From positions 1-55,004 of the forward strand of contig JAFWUI010000008.1 of NCBI GenBank assembly GCA_017524145.1: DNA of 55,004 bases, in the 5' to 3' direction. The position numbers and the translations under genes are program-made. Source of the stretch: Oxalobacter sp. GTDB lineage: Bacteria; Pseudomonadota; Gammaproteobacteria; Burkholderiales; Burkholderiaceae_D. The notes below the pieces were generated by a model that saw nothing but the letters and a program-made list of their open reading frames with translations, was not told the origin of the DNA and ran no database searches. This document shows, in pieces, positions 17,493 to 26,714 of this stretch (position 1 is the stretch's first letter; the number at the start of each line of letters is the position of its first letter).

Positions 17493-18954
17493 TTATTTCC
17501 TTTTTCCGATGGTGTTCCGGGCTTCGGTCATGGCAGATTCACTGGTATCTGCACGGCCATAATTGTCTTCAAAGCGCACGATGTCATCTTCTCCCAAGTA
17601 GCTGCCAGTCTGGACTTCAATGAATTCCAAGGGGAGTGGACCTGGATTTTTGATGCGGTGTTTTGTACCAAGCGGGACATACACCGATTCATTTTTCTGC
17701 AATCAGCTTCTGTTCTCCACCGATGGTGACTTCAGCAATTCCCCGAACGATAATCCAATGTTCCGCTCGATGGTAGTGCATCTGAAGTGAATTTTCTGAA
17801 CCAGGATGGACGGTGATGCGTTTTACCTGAAAACCATCAGCAAGGACCAATGTTTCATAGTGTCCCCAAGGTCGATGGACCAATGGATGCAGGTCGGTTT
17901 CTGTTCGGTTGTTGGCTTTCAGCAGGTTGACGATGGCTTTGACATCTTGGGTTTTACTACGGTCTGCAACCAGAACAGCATCTTTCGTTTCGATGACAGC
18001 GAGGTTCCTCACACCAACAGCCGCAATCAGGCGTCCTGTGCTTTTGAGATAACAGCCTGTTGTATCCGAAAGCATTACATCACCTTCGCAGGCATTGCAA
18101 TCGGTGTCTTTGTCAGCGATTTCATAGAAAGATTCCCAGGATCCGAGGTCGCTCCATCCTCCATCCATTGGAACAACCGCGACTTTGTCAGAGTGCTCCA
18201 TAATGGCATAGTCAATGGAATCAGAAGGTGAATCTAAGAACGATGTGCCTGGACGTAGGAAAGACAGGTCTTGATAATGGGTTTGCCAGGCTGTTTTGAC
18301 GGCTTGATAAATGGCTGGCGCATATTTTTCCAGTTCAGTCAGGAAAACAGATGCCTTGAACAGGAAAATGCCTGCATTCCAATAATAACCACCTTCTTTC
18401 AGCATTGCTTCAGCTTTTGCCTTTTGGGGTTTTTCCAAGAAACGTTCTACACAATAGGCGCTTTCTCCCAATGCGTTGCCTTGCTTGATATAGCCATAAC
18501 CGGTTTCAGGACGGATTGGGTTTATGCCAAAAGTAACCAGGTATCCAGCCTCTGCAATGGATTGGGCTGATTCTACAGCCGAACGGAATGCTTCGGGATG
18601 CTCGAACATATGGTCTGATGGCATGACCAGCATCAGCGCATCTTCAGTTTCCATGGTGGCAAAGCCGGCCAGGGCGATTGCGGGGGCAGTATTCCTGCCT
18701 TCGGGTTCCAGGATGATGGTTCCTTTCCGATTGGTGTCTTTAAGGCATTCGTCAATGTAAAAACGGTATTCATTGTTACTGATGACCATGACGTCCAGTG
18801 TTTGATGAATGCCTTCAATCCTTCTCAGGGTTTCTGCAAACAACGAACTGTTGTTGCCAAATGACATGAATTGTTTCGGGTATTTAGAACGGGAGGCTGG
18901 CCAGAGCCGTGTGCCAGAGCCACCGCATAAAATAACAGGTTGGATATTTGCCAT
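17493..18954 (-). pseudogene. manC: Mannose-1-phosphate guanylyltransferase / mannose-6-phosphate isomerase, frameshifted
   Basis: The first part (18954 down to a TGA at 17689) encodes MANIQPVILCGGSGTRLWPA, the nucleotidyltransferase signature, then GHYETLVLADGFQVKRI and RAEHWIIVRG of the cupin isomerase domain. It stops after EQKLIAEK. The remaining ~66 residues ([35 protein letters not shown]) continue in another frame to 17493. The shift lies at a run of five A (minus strand; T5 at 17692-17696); four A would restore a continuous [10 protein letters not shown]. The guanylyltransferase domain is intact but the isomerase domain loses its C-terminus. ATG 18954 matches family N-termini better than ATG 18978. 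Alternatives are a sequencing error, a natural variant or rare +1 frameshifting. It is upstream of manB in one unit. Confidence 0.88.
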
Positions 18955-19058
18955 AATAGAATCAGATATGGTAGGCATGTCTTGTCAGATGAAGAATATC
19001 CTACCCAATGAATAATGCTTCTGCAACTTAAGCGGATATTATCAGGAACAGCATCAGC

Positions 19059-19064
19059 TATAAT
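19059..19064 (+). promoter_or_regulatory. Possible -10 box before the first yrbL-like gene
   Basis: TATAAT lies 28 bases upstream of ATG 19093 in the divergent gap between manC and the yrbL-like gene. No good -35 element is at the right distance, so a positive regulator or a weak promoter would be needed. Confidence 0.3.
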
Positions 19065-19092
19065 GAATAGATATTTTTAGGATTTCAGGGAT

Positions 19093-19716
19093 ATGGCTGA
19101 GAAAATTATCACAGTTTCAGATTTGGAACCGTTTGGAAGAGGAGCTCATCGTAAGTGTTTTCCGCATCCAGAAAACCCTAACCAATGTATCAAGGTTATC
19201 TATAATCCATCGACCAGTGCAAAAAAAGAAATTGTCCGGGAACTCAAGTACTATGAAGTGCTGAACCGTAGCCTTAAAGACTGGCGTGGTGTACCGCGTT
19301 ATTACGGTCAGGTTCAGACAGATATTGGCACAGGCTATGTCTATGACCTGATCAAGAATTATGATGGGACACCTGCACCAACATTGAAGCAGATGATGGA
19401 GGAATGCAAAACGGTTGAGGAGGCAGGGAAAATCCTTAGAATATTCAAAAGTCTTAAACAGTACCTTCATGATAACGAAATCCAGACATTGCCGCTCCAG
19501 TCTTACAATATCCTCTGTCAGAAAACAGGTCCAGATGAATACCAGCCTGTTGCCTGCGACAATCTAGGAGAAAGGGCAGGGATTCCTTTGACACGTTGGT
19601 TTACGTTCCTCTGCCATCGGAAACAGGAACGCCGTTGGCGGGTGTTTATGACGACGCCTTCAGTAAAGGCGTTTCTTGAAAAGTTCAACATTGACCCGAA
19701 GACGGTAGGGCGATAA
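19093..19716 (+). CDS. YrbL family protein (first paralogue)
   Basis: 207 residues. The family (PhoP regulatory network protein YrbL) is named from enteric bacteria, where yrbL is in the PhoP/PmrA regulons; its biochemical role is not established, though the fold is protein-kinase-like. Visible features are LEPFGRGAHRKCFPHPENP (glycine-rich start), QCIKVIYNP (the invariant-lysine-like IKV), ELKYYEVLNR and GYVYDLIKNYDGTPAPTL. The middle NILCQKTGPDE..PVACDNLG region resembles a degenerate catalytic and metal segment. A homologous gene lies at 23765-24382 on the other strand, on the far side of the msbA/yejM pair. No signal peptide, so cytoplasmic. Confidence 0.85.
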   Translation: MAEKIITVSDLEPFGRGAHRKCFPHPENPNQCIKVIYNPSTSAKKEIVRELKYYEVLNRSLKDWRGVPRYYGQVQTDIGTGYVYDLIKNYDGTPAPTLKQMMEECKTVEEAGKILRIFKSLKQYLHDNEIQTLPLQSYNILCQKTGPDEYQPVACDNLGERAGIPLTRWFTFLCHRKQERRWRVFMTTPSVKAFLEKFNIDPKTVGR

Positions 19717-19735
19717 TCGTTTCAGATTATTTGTA

Positions 19736-19778
19736 GGCAACAGGGGACTGTCAGATTCGCTGACAGTCCCCTGTTGCC
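19736..19778. terminator. Strong perfect 19-bp hairpin between convergent genes
   Basis: Bases 19736-19754 pair perfectly with 19760-19778 around a 5-base ATTCG loop, GC-rich and 20 bp after the yrbL-like stop. It lies between convergent genes, so a bidirectional terminator is the natural reading. Neither side has a classic T-run, which leaves open a Rho-assisted or roadblock mechanism, or a small inverted-repeat element. Confidence 0.6.
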
Positions 19779-19796
19779 TTGAAAGATTGAGATCCC

Positions 19797-21662
19797 TTAT
19801 TTCCTGAGATAGCGGGAACTTTCTTCCAATATGGTTTTCATGAAGGCTGGCGGTGTCGTGTCAGCAGCTGGTTGATAATGTTTATCAAGATACTGCATTG
19901 TGCCGGTCTGGTTGATTAGGATAATCCGGTTCGGTTCAACAAAAGCATCCTGACTGTAGTTGCTGATATAGACCCAGTTCCTGCGGTTTTCCTGCGTAAA
20001 GAGCGGTGTGCCAACTGAGTAATCTGTGGTTGGGTTCTTGCAGCCCAATGCCTGGGGCAACAGGGTGGGCGCCATATCCAATCCAGATGTCCTGTAATCG
20101 ACATGACCTTTGCCTTTGCCAGGCCAATGGATGACCAGAGGGACTTTGGTCTGGTATTCCATGAAGTTGCCGTTGTGTCCCCAGTAGTTCTGATGGCTGT
20201 CATTGAATTCTTCACCATGGTCGGAACTGACAACAACAATGGTTTTGTCCAGCAGGTTTTTCTGTTTCAAGTAAGTCAGCACTTTACCGATGTTGATATC
20301 TGCATAATGGACAGCATTTTTGTAGCGGTTCAGGTAAGGTAATGGATCAAAGTCGTTGTTCAGCTGCAGGTTATTGACTTCTTCCCAGTAGGGTTTAAAC
20401 AAGGTATGTTGCGTATCTTCAGGAAAGTCGTAGGCATGGACATTGTCAAAGAAGATGAAGCTGAAGAATGGCTTGTTGGCTGGCAATTGGCTGTGCCAGA
20501 GCATGAAATCCTCAACTGCGTTGTCGTCACGTTGATACACCCTTGATCCACGTGGATTGATGCGTAGGTTATCGACACCGGCAAAGACTGTCCGGTTGAA
20601 TTCCGGCATGGTCAGACCTGCCCCTGTGAAGGCATTGATGGCATATTGCCGTTGCTGCAAGGCCTGGATCAGGATAGAAGGCGTTTTGGTTGCAAGCGCT
20701 TTTTGCCAATAGGAACCGGGAAGGCCGGTGAACAAGGTGAAAATGCCGTGACGTGTGTTGATGCCGCCTGACAGATGGTCATTGAACTGGATGTTTTCTT
20801 GGGCGAATGCCCAAGCATTTGGCATGGTTTCCTGATTGAGCATGTCTGCACGGACAGCATCCACGAACAGGAAAACGATATTGTATTGAGGAACCTGACC
20901 ACTGCAGTCCAGGGGATTGAGTGGATAGTTCATCTTGTTCTTTGAGTTCTGAAGGTTCAGGTTGTTGGCATTGACGGTGTTTGCATCAACAATCTTCCAC
21001 TTGATCAGTAGCCGGTTGAAGGTCAATGGCTTGTTCAGGGGCATGACTTCTGAGACAGTTGTCAATGTTTGTTTGTGGAAGGCGTAGGCAAAGCCATAAG
21101 AAATCTGGCTGAAAAGGAAAATCCCAAACAATGTCCAGAAAGCGGTTTTCGGGCGGTTCCATTTCCGGTTGATGATGTGGGCTATGAACAGGCATATCGC
21201 AGTTGCAATCAGGACGGCAACAGTCAGCAGGATAATCTGGATGACCATGCCAAACGTGAACTGGACAATCTGACCACCACCAAAGAATGTCATCTGGATC
21301 ATTGCCAGGTTCGGATGCAGACGGAACAGGTTATAGACAAAGGTATCTGATGTGAGGAAAATCAGGAAGCTGGCACAGATGATGTATTGAATGGTCAGCG
21401 CGGTTTTTCTGAAATTGAAACGGTGCAGAAAATAAGCAGGCAGAGTTGCAATCAACAGCCAGAAGCCATACCAACCGATGCCATACAGCCCAAAGTAGAG
21501 ATAACTGCCAAGCCCCCAATCTGCTGTGCCGTAAACAGACAGGTTGCGGCTTAGAATCAAAGTACCCAGCAGGGCAACAATGACTGCATTGCAGATATAG
21601 TACAAGAAATAACCTGTTGCATTGTCAGAGCCAAATCCAGCGTTGAGTCGCAACCGTTTCAT
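19797..21662 (-). CDS. yejM: YejM/PbgA (LapC)-like membrane sulfatase-family protein
   Basis: 621 residues against 586 in E. coli. The N-terminal ~190 residues hold five hydrophobic segments (starts near residues 20, 50, 88, 140 and 175); the periplasmic part is alkaline-phosphatase/sulfatase-like: YNIVFLFVDAVRADML, SGGINTRHGIFTLFTGLPG and VVSSDHGEEFNDSH. The linker SEVMPLNKPLTFNRLL resembles the LPLSYPMTARRFL segment of E. coli YejM. In enterics YejM (PbgA/LapC) senses LPS and restrains LapB/FtsH degradation of LpxC. Whether this protein does so is inference; intact metal-site residues (DHGEEF) also allow hydrolase or lipid-headgroup transferase activity. It is 24 bp downstream of msbA, probably one operon. 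Confidence 0.82.
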   Translation of the reverse strand: MKRLRLNAGFGSDNATGYFLYYICNAVIVALLGTLILSRNLSVYGTADWGLGSYLYFGLYGIGWYGFWLLIATLPAYFLHRFNFRKTALTIQYIICASFLIFLTSDTFVYNLFRLHPNLAMIQMTFFGGGQIVQFTFGMVIQIILLTVAVLIATAICLFIAHIINRKWNRPKTAFWTLFGIFLFSQISYGFAYAFHKQTLTTVSEVMPLNKPLTFNRLLIKWKIVDANTVNANNLNLQNSKNKMNYPLNPLDCSGQVPQYNIVFLFVDAVRADMLNQETMPNAWAFAQENIQFNDHLSGGINTRHGIFTLFTGLPGSYWQKALATKTPSILIQALQQRQYAINAFTGAGLTMPEFNRTVFAGVDNLRINPRGSRVYQRDDNAVEDFMLWHSQLPANKPFFSFIFFDNVHAYDFPEDTQHTLFKPYWEEVNNLQLNNDFDPLPYLNRYKNAVHYADINIGKVLTYLKQKNLLDKTIVVVSSDHGEEFNDSHQNYWGHNGNFMEYQTKVPLVIHWPGKGKGHVDYRTSGLDMAPTLLPQALGCKNPTTDYSVGTPLFTQENRRNWVYISNYSQDAFVEPNRIILINQTGTMQYLDKHYQPAADTTPPAFMKTILEESSRYLRK

Positions 21663-21686
21663 GAGTTTTTTCCGATTGAGGGCAGC

Positions 21687-23579
21687 TTAGGCAACTTCCT
21701 GTATGGTTTCGGTCGGCATGGAGGACTTATCCTGCTTTATCACAGGTTTATCAATTGTTGACTCTTCTGCTGGTTCTGTTTTGAGGGTATGCAGACCTTT
21801 CTGGAACTGGGTGTTGTACAAAGCTCTATAAACGCCGCTTTCAATTGCCATCAGTTCATCATGGGTTCCGGTCTCGACGATTTTCCCTTCATTGACAACG
21901 ACAATCTTGTCTGCATTACGGACAGTGGACAGCCGATGCGCAATGACAAAGACGGTACGGTCTTTCATCAGGTTCTCGATAGCTTTCTGGACAACCACTT
22001 CCGACTTGTTGTCCAAGGCAGAAGTTGCCTCGTCAAGGATAATGATGGGAGCATTCTTGATAAAAGCCCGGGCAATGGCAACACGCTGTTTCTGTCCACC
22101 AGAAAGCAGGACACCCCGTTCACCGATACGGGTATCCAAGCCATCTTTCTGGGATTTTATGAAGTCTGTCAGGTAAGCCATATCCAGTGCTGTCATGATT
22201 TCTTCATCGGTGGCATCAGGTTTGCCAATCTTGACATTATCGCGGACAGTACCGTCGAAGAGGAAGTTGTCTTGGAAGACAACCGCCATCTTATCCCGGA
22301 GGCTTTCCAGGGTCATATCCCGGATATCGACACCGTCAATGAAAATCCCCCCTTTTTTAGTGGTGACATCATAAAAACGTGGGATTAGGTTGACAATGGT
22401 TGATTTTCCACCGCCTGAATTGCCAACTAAAGCAATGCTTTGTCCAACCTTGACGTTTAAATTGATTTTCTTAAGGACAGGAGTTCCTTTTTTATAACTG
22501 AAATCAACATTCCTGAATTCGATGGTGTCTCTGACTTCTTTCAGTTCAACCGCATTTTCCTTATCACGGATTGGTGGTGTGCGTTCAAGTTGGCTGAAAC
22601 ACCGTTCAACTGCCATGAAAGAGAACTGGACTTTGTTGAATTGGTTGCCAATATGTTTCAGCGGGTTATACAGCAAAAGCAGTGCGGTAATAAAAGATAC
22701 AAAGGCGCCCGTTGTCAGGTCTCCAGAAATAATCAGATGGGAACCATAGCCAATCGCTGCTGCAACCCCTAAAGAAGTCGTGATATGCATCATCGGTGTC
22801 AGCCACGCAGTCCGTTGAGTCATCTTGATACGGAGTCGGAACAGTTCTTTCATCACGCCTGCAAAATTTGTTTTCTGTTGATTCTGGTAGTTATAGGCTG
22901 TGATGGTTCGGTTGCCAGCATAGGTTTCATTCATCATCGTGATGGTCTTTGCCATGACATTGACACTTTGACGCATGACACTCTTGATCATGTTACGGAT
23001 ACGGGTCACTGGATAGAATGTCACCCCAAGTATGATGATAGCGATGATAGAAAGCTGCCAAGAATTGTAAAGCAAGACAAATACTAGGGAGACAGATGAG
23101 AAAAAGCGTGAAACAAACAACCGGACGTTATCCAGCAGACCAGCACAGGCCATATCTGCATCGTTATTGAAACGTTGGACAATTACCCCCGAGTTGCGGG
23201 CATCGAAGAATGCTGCTTCAAATGTCACCAATTTATTGAAAAGTGCTTGCTTCAGGTCATTGGAAATATGCACGCCCAGCCAAGTATTCAAATAGGTAAG
23301 TGCATACGTCAGGATGCCTTGGACAACGGTAAGGCCGACAATGAAAGCTGGTACCCACCATGCCTGTGCAGAGGTTGCGGTATCTTTCACCAGCACAACG
23401 TCTAGAAAAGGGCGTAGGCTCCAGGCAACGACAGCGTCCATCGATCCGACCGGAAAGCAGAGCAACATAGCAACCAATGCCCGAAACCAGTATGGTTTGA
23501 CAAAAGGCCACATTCGCCGGTAATTCCGGACAAATTGCTGATTGTTGATTTTTTTAGATAATTTTTCTTTTATTCCCAT
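21687..23579 (-). CDS. msbA: Lipid A export ABC transporter MsbA
   Basis: 630 residues with fused membrane and ATPase domains. Six transmembrane helices lie in residues ~25-310 (WFRALVAMLLCFPVGSMDAV is the first). The nucleotide-binding domain has Walker A GNSGGGKSTIVN, the LSGGQKQRVAIARA signature, Walker B IIILDEATSALD and H-loop IAHRLSTV. MsbA homodimers flip core-lipid A across the inner membrane. The family is broad, but subgroup sequence (GRVLLSGGQ-type, DGVDIRDMTLESLR) and location next to lipid A and LPS-regulatory genes support MsbA. A C-terminal ~45-residue polar extension (LKTEPAEESTIDKP) is longer than usual. The 185-bp gap upstream shows no clear promoter. Confidence 0.9.
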   Translation of the reverse strand: MGIKEKLSKKINNQQFVRNYRRMWPFVKPYWFRALVAMLLCFPVGSMDAVVAWSLRPFLDVVLVKDTATSAQAWWVPAFIVGLTVVQGILTYALTYLNTWLGVHISNDLKQALFNKLVTFEAAFFDARNSGVIVQRFNNDADMACAGLLDNVRLFVSRFFSSVSLVFVLLYNSWQLSIIAIIILGVTFYPVTRIRNMIKSVMRQSVNVMAKTITMMNETYAGNRTITAYNYQNQQKTNFAGVMKELFRLRIKMTQRTAWLTPMMHITTSLGVAAAIGYGSHLIISGDLTTGAFVSFITALLLLYNPLKHIGNQFNKVQFSFMAVERCFSQLERTPPIRDKENAVELKEVRDTIEFRNVDFSYKKGTPVLKKINLNVKVGQSIALVGNSGGGKSTIVNLIPRFYDVTTKKGGIFIDGVDIRDMTLESLRDKMAVVFQDNFLFDGTVRDNVKIGKPDATDEEIMTALDMAYLTDFIKSQKDGLDTRIGERGVLLSGGQKQRVAIARAFIKNAPIIILDEATSALDNKSEVVVQKAIENLMKDRTVFVIAHRLSTVRNADKIVVVNEGKIVETGTHDELMAIESGVYRALYNTQFQKGLHTLKTEPAEESTIDKPVIKQDKSSMPTETIQEVA

Positions 23580-23764
23580 AGGGCACTTAGGTCTTATTTT
23601 CAGCGTGTCATAGGCAGTTCAGGCAAATCAACCAGATGACAGGTAAAGCCATTCACAATCGAACATTCTATCAGAATGCTCAGTATTCAGGCGTAACAAA
23701 AGGGAAGGTCTGCGAAGTGCAAGACGGGCAACTATAGTTGTTTGGTCTAAGTTGGGAGGACGAA

Positions 23765-24382
23765 TCAAGCAATCAGTGTTTTCCCATCAATGCCAAATTT
23801 TGTGAGGAATTCAACAACGAGCGGTAACTTGATGAACCGTTCCCAACGTTTCTGCTGTGAGCTGTCTCCGATAGATTGGAACCAGTGGGACCATGGGATG
23901 ACAGAGCTTCTGCCCAGGTTGTCACAGATGACAGGAACCATCTCGAATTCAGAAACACGCCTGCAGAGGACATTATGCGGGTTCATCGTGATGGTCAGGA
24001 TATGATTGTCTCGGATGTACTTTTTCAGTTGAAGGATTAAATCTACGATTTTCTGGGCCTGCTCAGGGGATTCACAGGTTTCTATGATATTTCCCAATGT
24101 GGCAGAGGGAGTACCATCGTAATCCAGTATCAGGTCAAAGACATAGCCGATGCCCATATTGGTCTCAACCGTGCCATGGAATCTGGGGATGCAGCTCCAG
24201 TCTTTCAGGTAGCTGTCAATATGCCTGTAATAGCGCATTTCATGTTTGATGTTGCGCAACTCACTTTTAGTGACTGTGTGAAGGACCTTGATGCATAACT
24301 GCCTGTTTTCTGGATGAGGGTAGCAGCTTCGATGTGCACCGGTGCCTAATGGTGTGCACTGGGATAAATCAATCACTTCCAT
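23765..24382 (-). CDS. YrbL family protein (second paralogue)
   Basis: About 205 residues from ATG at 24380-24382, which has a GGAAG ribosome site 7 bases upstream; a TTG at 24406 is possible but weaker. MEVIDLSQCTPLGTGAHRSC aligns from its first residue with the protein at 19093. Other shared blocks are CIKVLHTVTKSE, YLKDWSCIPRFHG, IGYVFDLILDYDGTPSATL and PHNVLCRRVSEFE..PVICDNLGRSS. It has its own gap to msbA (185 bp) and points the same way. The two paralogues bracketing msbA and yejM suggest a shared role in LPS or envelope stress, but no biochemical function can be assigned from sequence. Confidence 0.85.
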   Translation of the reverse strand: MEVIDLSQCTPLGTGAHRSCYPHPENRQLCIKVLHTVTKSELRNIKHEMRYYRHIDSYLKDWSCIPRFHGTVETNMGIGYVFDLILDYDGTPSATLGNIIETCESPEQAQKIVDLILQLKKYIRDNHILTITMNPHNVLCRRVSEFEMVPVICDNLGRSSVIPWSHWFQSIGDSSQQKRWERFIKLPLVVEFLTKFGIDGKTLIA

Positions 24383-24577
24383 CTTTCTTCCATAAACACT
24401 CACCAAGTCAGTTTACTGGCTGGTGTCTGCGGTACGCTTCAAACTAGGTAAAACCATATCTGCACAGTCTATCATTTCTTAAAAAGAGTAAAAAGCAACA
24501 TAGTCTATGCGTTTTTGGATATAGCCGATAATTTTGACTGGACAACATCCACAGTTATGTTTACATTCTTGCCATTG

Positions 24578-24619
24578 TTTTCAGGCAGGATTGATATCAA
24601 GCAGAGAACAGCCTGAAAA
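24578..24619. other. 9-bp inverted repeat in the yrbL-scpB gap
   Basis: The 327-bp region 24383-24709 separates divergent genes. TTTTCAGGC (24578-24586) and GCCTGAAAA (24611-24619) pair perfectly around a 24-base loop. It could be a transcript hairpin or an operator half-site pair. The rest of the gap has no recognised gene; the open frame on the minus strand across it is not supported by any family. Confidence 0.3.
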
Positions 24620-24709
24620 ATGGATTGACAGAGCGGGTTGCCGTCCCGGTAAGGATAATGGCTGTCACCCGGTCTCTGATGGAAGCCAGTTCCTTGATTT
24701 TTTCCAAGC

Positions 24710-25318
24710 ATGAAGATTGATGAGGCAAAAAAGGTCCTCGAAGCAGTCCTGTTATGTGCGCAGCAGCCATTGCCCTTGGATGATCTTGTCAGATTGTTTG
24801 TCGATACCGATGACCTGTTTGTCAGGCAGAAAAAGGATGCCGTCTCTTCATCCATGACTGCACAGCGTTGCCGTCAGCTGCTTTATGACCTGCAGTATGA
24901 TTGGTCAGACAGGGGGCTTGAATTGGTCTGCCTGCCAGATGGATGGCGGTTCCAGAGCCGGTCAGAGATGAAGCCTTATTTCGACAGGCTGAGACAGGAA
25001 AAGCCTTTGCGGTACAGTCGGGCAACAATGGAAATCTTGGCGGTGATTGCCTATAGCCAGCCTGTGACCCGGGGGGATATCGAACAGATCCGCGGTGTGG
25101 CGGTCAATACCCAGTCCATCCGTACATTGGAGGAGCGTGGATGGATAGAAGTCATTGGACATCGTGAAGCGCCAGGCAGGCCGGCATTGTTTGCAACCAC
25201 ATCGCAGTTTCTTGATGACCTTGGTTTGCAGTCGCTTCAAGAACTGCCGCCATTAGAAGAACTGAGGGAGGCGGATCTGTTGCAGCCAGAACTTGATCTC
25301 GGTCAGAAAACTGAATGA
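24710..25318 (+). CDS. scpB: Segregation and condensation protein B
   Basis: 202 residues, typical of ScpB. It is the winged-helix subunit that joins ScpA and SMC in bacterial condensin. The start [20 protein letters not shown] matches the family N-terminus; [20 protein letters not shown] and [20 protein letters not shown] are the second winged-helix core, ending in [20 protein letters not shown]. The stop overlaps the rluB start by 4 bases (ATGA), a translational coupling common for scpB-rluB. Confidence 0.94.
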   Translation: MKIDEAKKVLEAVLLCAQQPLPLDDLVRLFVDTDDLFVRQKKDAVSSSMTAQRCRQLLYDLQYDWSDRGLELVCLPDGWRFQSRSEMKPYFDRLRQEKPLRYSRATMEILAVIAYSQPVTRGDIEQIRGVAVNTQSIRTLEERGWIEVIGHREAPGRPALFATTSQFLDDLGLQSLQELPPLEELREADLLQPELDLGQKTE

Positions 25319-26679
25319 ATAGCATACAGGCAACTGCATGGATAGAACCGGTGTTGCCGAAATTGATGAAAACCAAGATGGATATAAACGAAGAAATGGA
25401 AACACTAAAGACAGACAGTGCTTCTGAAAAAATGGAAACCGTAATGGGAAAAATGCAGGTCGATGGGAAGTCTGCTAAAGCCAGTGTGAAAAAAAGCAGG
25501 CCAGTACGTAAAGCCCCCCGCCAGGGACAGAAAAAAGCTGCAGTTGCTGACAGTCCAGACGATGTTTTCAAATATGTGACTTCTGGTTCCTTCGATCAGG
25601 AAAACGGCGTCCAGTCAGAGAAAGATGTCCTGAAACAGAAAAAGGTCAGGCGTGAGTTGACCGCTGAGGACGATGCCCCAAAACTGCATAAAGTGCTGGC
25701 AGAGGCGGGATTGGGGTCACGCCGTGATATGGAAGAGCTGATTGTTGCAGGTCGGGTCTCTGTCAACGGAGAACCTGCCCATATCGGTCAGCGGATTCTG
25801 CCAACGGATCAGGTCCGTTTCAATGGCCGGTTAATTCAACGCAAAGTCACCAAATCATTGCCTAAAGTGCTTATCTACCATAAACCGGCAGGGGAGATTG
25901 TCAGCCGTGATGATCCAGAAAGACGGCCCTCTGTCTTTGATGGGTTGCCAAACCTGCGGAACAGTAAATGGTTGGCGGTTGGGCGTTTGGATTTCAACAC
26001 AGAGGGATTACTGCTGTTCACCAATTCCGGTGACCTGGCAAACCGCCTGATGCATCCCCGTTACAACATCGACCGGGAATATGCTGTCCGTACATTGGGG
26101 GAATTGGATGAGGGTTCCCGCCAAAAACTGTTGGCGGGTGTGGAACTGGACGATGGTCTTGGACAGTTCACCAAGATAGCAGATGGTGGCGGTGAAGGGG
26201 TCAACCGCTGGTACCGTGTCACCATCGGTGAAGGCCGTAACCGGGAAGTCCGCCGTATGTTTGAAGCCGTCGGTTTAACGGTTTCCAGACTGATTCGGAC
26301 CCGTTATGGCGCATTGACTTTGCCCAAGACCCTGAAACGGGGGCGTTGGGAAGAACTTGAAGCCAATGATGTCCGTAGCCTGCTCCGCTTGTGTGGTATG
26401 GAAATCAAGAAAACGTCTGATGATGCCAGTGCCCGTAAAGGCAGGAAAGCGGTTGGTTTCCCCAAAAAAGCTCCAGCCGGTGAATATGCCCAGGAATCTG
26501 TGGGATTCCGCAAGGGCAGGGGTTCTTCAGCACAGAAGACCCATGGAAGCCGTCAGCCGGACCCTCTCCAGACATCTTATGGCTATATGGGCGCAGGTCA
26601 GAAAGGCAGGAGTGTTCAGAAGCAACGGAATCAGGAGAACCGTCTTGGACAAGGTGTTCCTCGCCGACGTGCAATTTAA
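25315..26679 (+). CDS. rluB: 23S rRNA pseudouridine synthase (RluB family)
   Basis: 454 residues, longer than E. coli RluB (~290). It isomerises U2605 (E. coli numbering) in 23S rRNA. Residues ~1-120 are a polar, basic, repeat-poor leader ([20 protein letters not shown]). The S4 RNA-binding domain follows ([20 protein letters not shown], ~120-165). The catalytic block is [20 protein letters not shown] with its aspartate; INREYAVR-like and [16 protein letters not shown] blocks follow. The last ~85 residues ([17 protein letters not shown]) are again basic and probably disordered. It overlaps scpB by 4 bases. Later in-frame ATGs (e.g. residue 15) are possible starts. Confidence 0.92.
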   Translation: MNSIQATAWIEPVLPKLMKTKMDINEEMETLKTDSASEKMETVMGKMQVDGKSAKASVKKSRPVRKAPRQGQKKAAVADSPDDVFKYVTSGSFDQENGVQSEKDVLKQKKVRRELTAEDDAPKLHKVLAEAGLGSRRDMEELIVAGRVSVNGEPAHIGQRILPTDQVRFNGRLIQRKVTKSLPKVLIYHKPAGEIVSRDDPERRPSVFDGLPNLRNSKWLAVGRLDFNTEGLLLFTNSGDLANRLMHPRYNIDREYAVRTLGELDEGSRQKLLAGVELDDGLGQFTKIADGGGEGVNRWYRVTIGEGRNREVRRMFEAVGLTVSRLIRTRYGALTLPKTLKRGRWEELEANDVRSLLRLCGMEIKKTSDDASARKGRKAVGFPKKAPAGEYAQESVGFRKGRGSSAQKTHGSRQPDPLQTSYGYMGAGQKGRSVQKQRNQENRLGQGVPRRRAI

Positions 26680-26714
26680 AAATATCCAGAAATATTGGCC
26701 AACCATTTGATTTC

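Noticed and set aside
17689-17702. Programmed +1 frameshift in manC
   Set aside because: GAA-AAA-TGA lacks a known strong slippery context with stimulator; a simple indel explains it better.
24505-24855. 116-codon minus-strand frame across the scpB start
   Set aside because: Overlaps scpB, no domain and no ribosome site.
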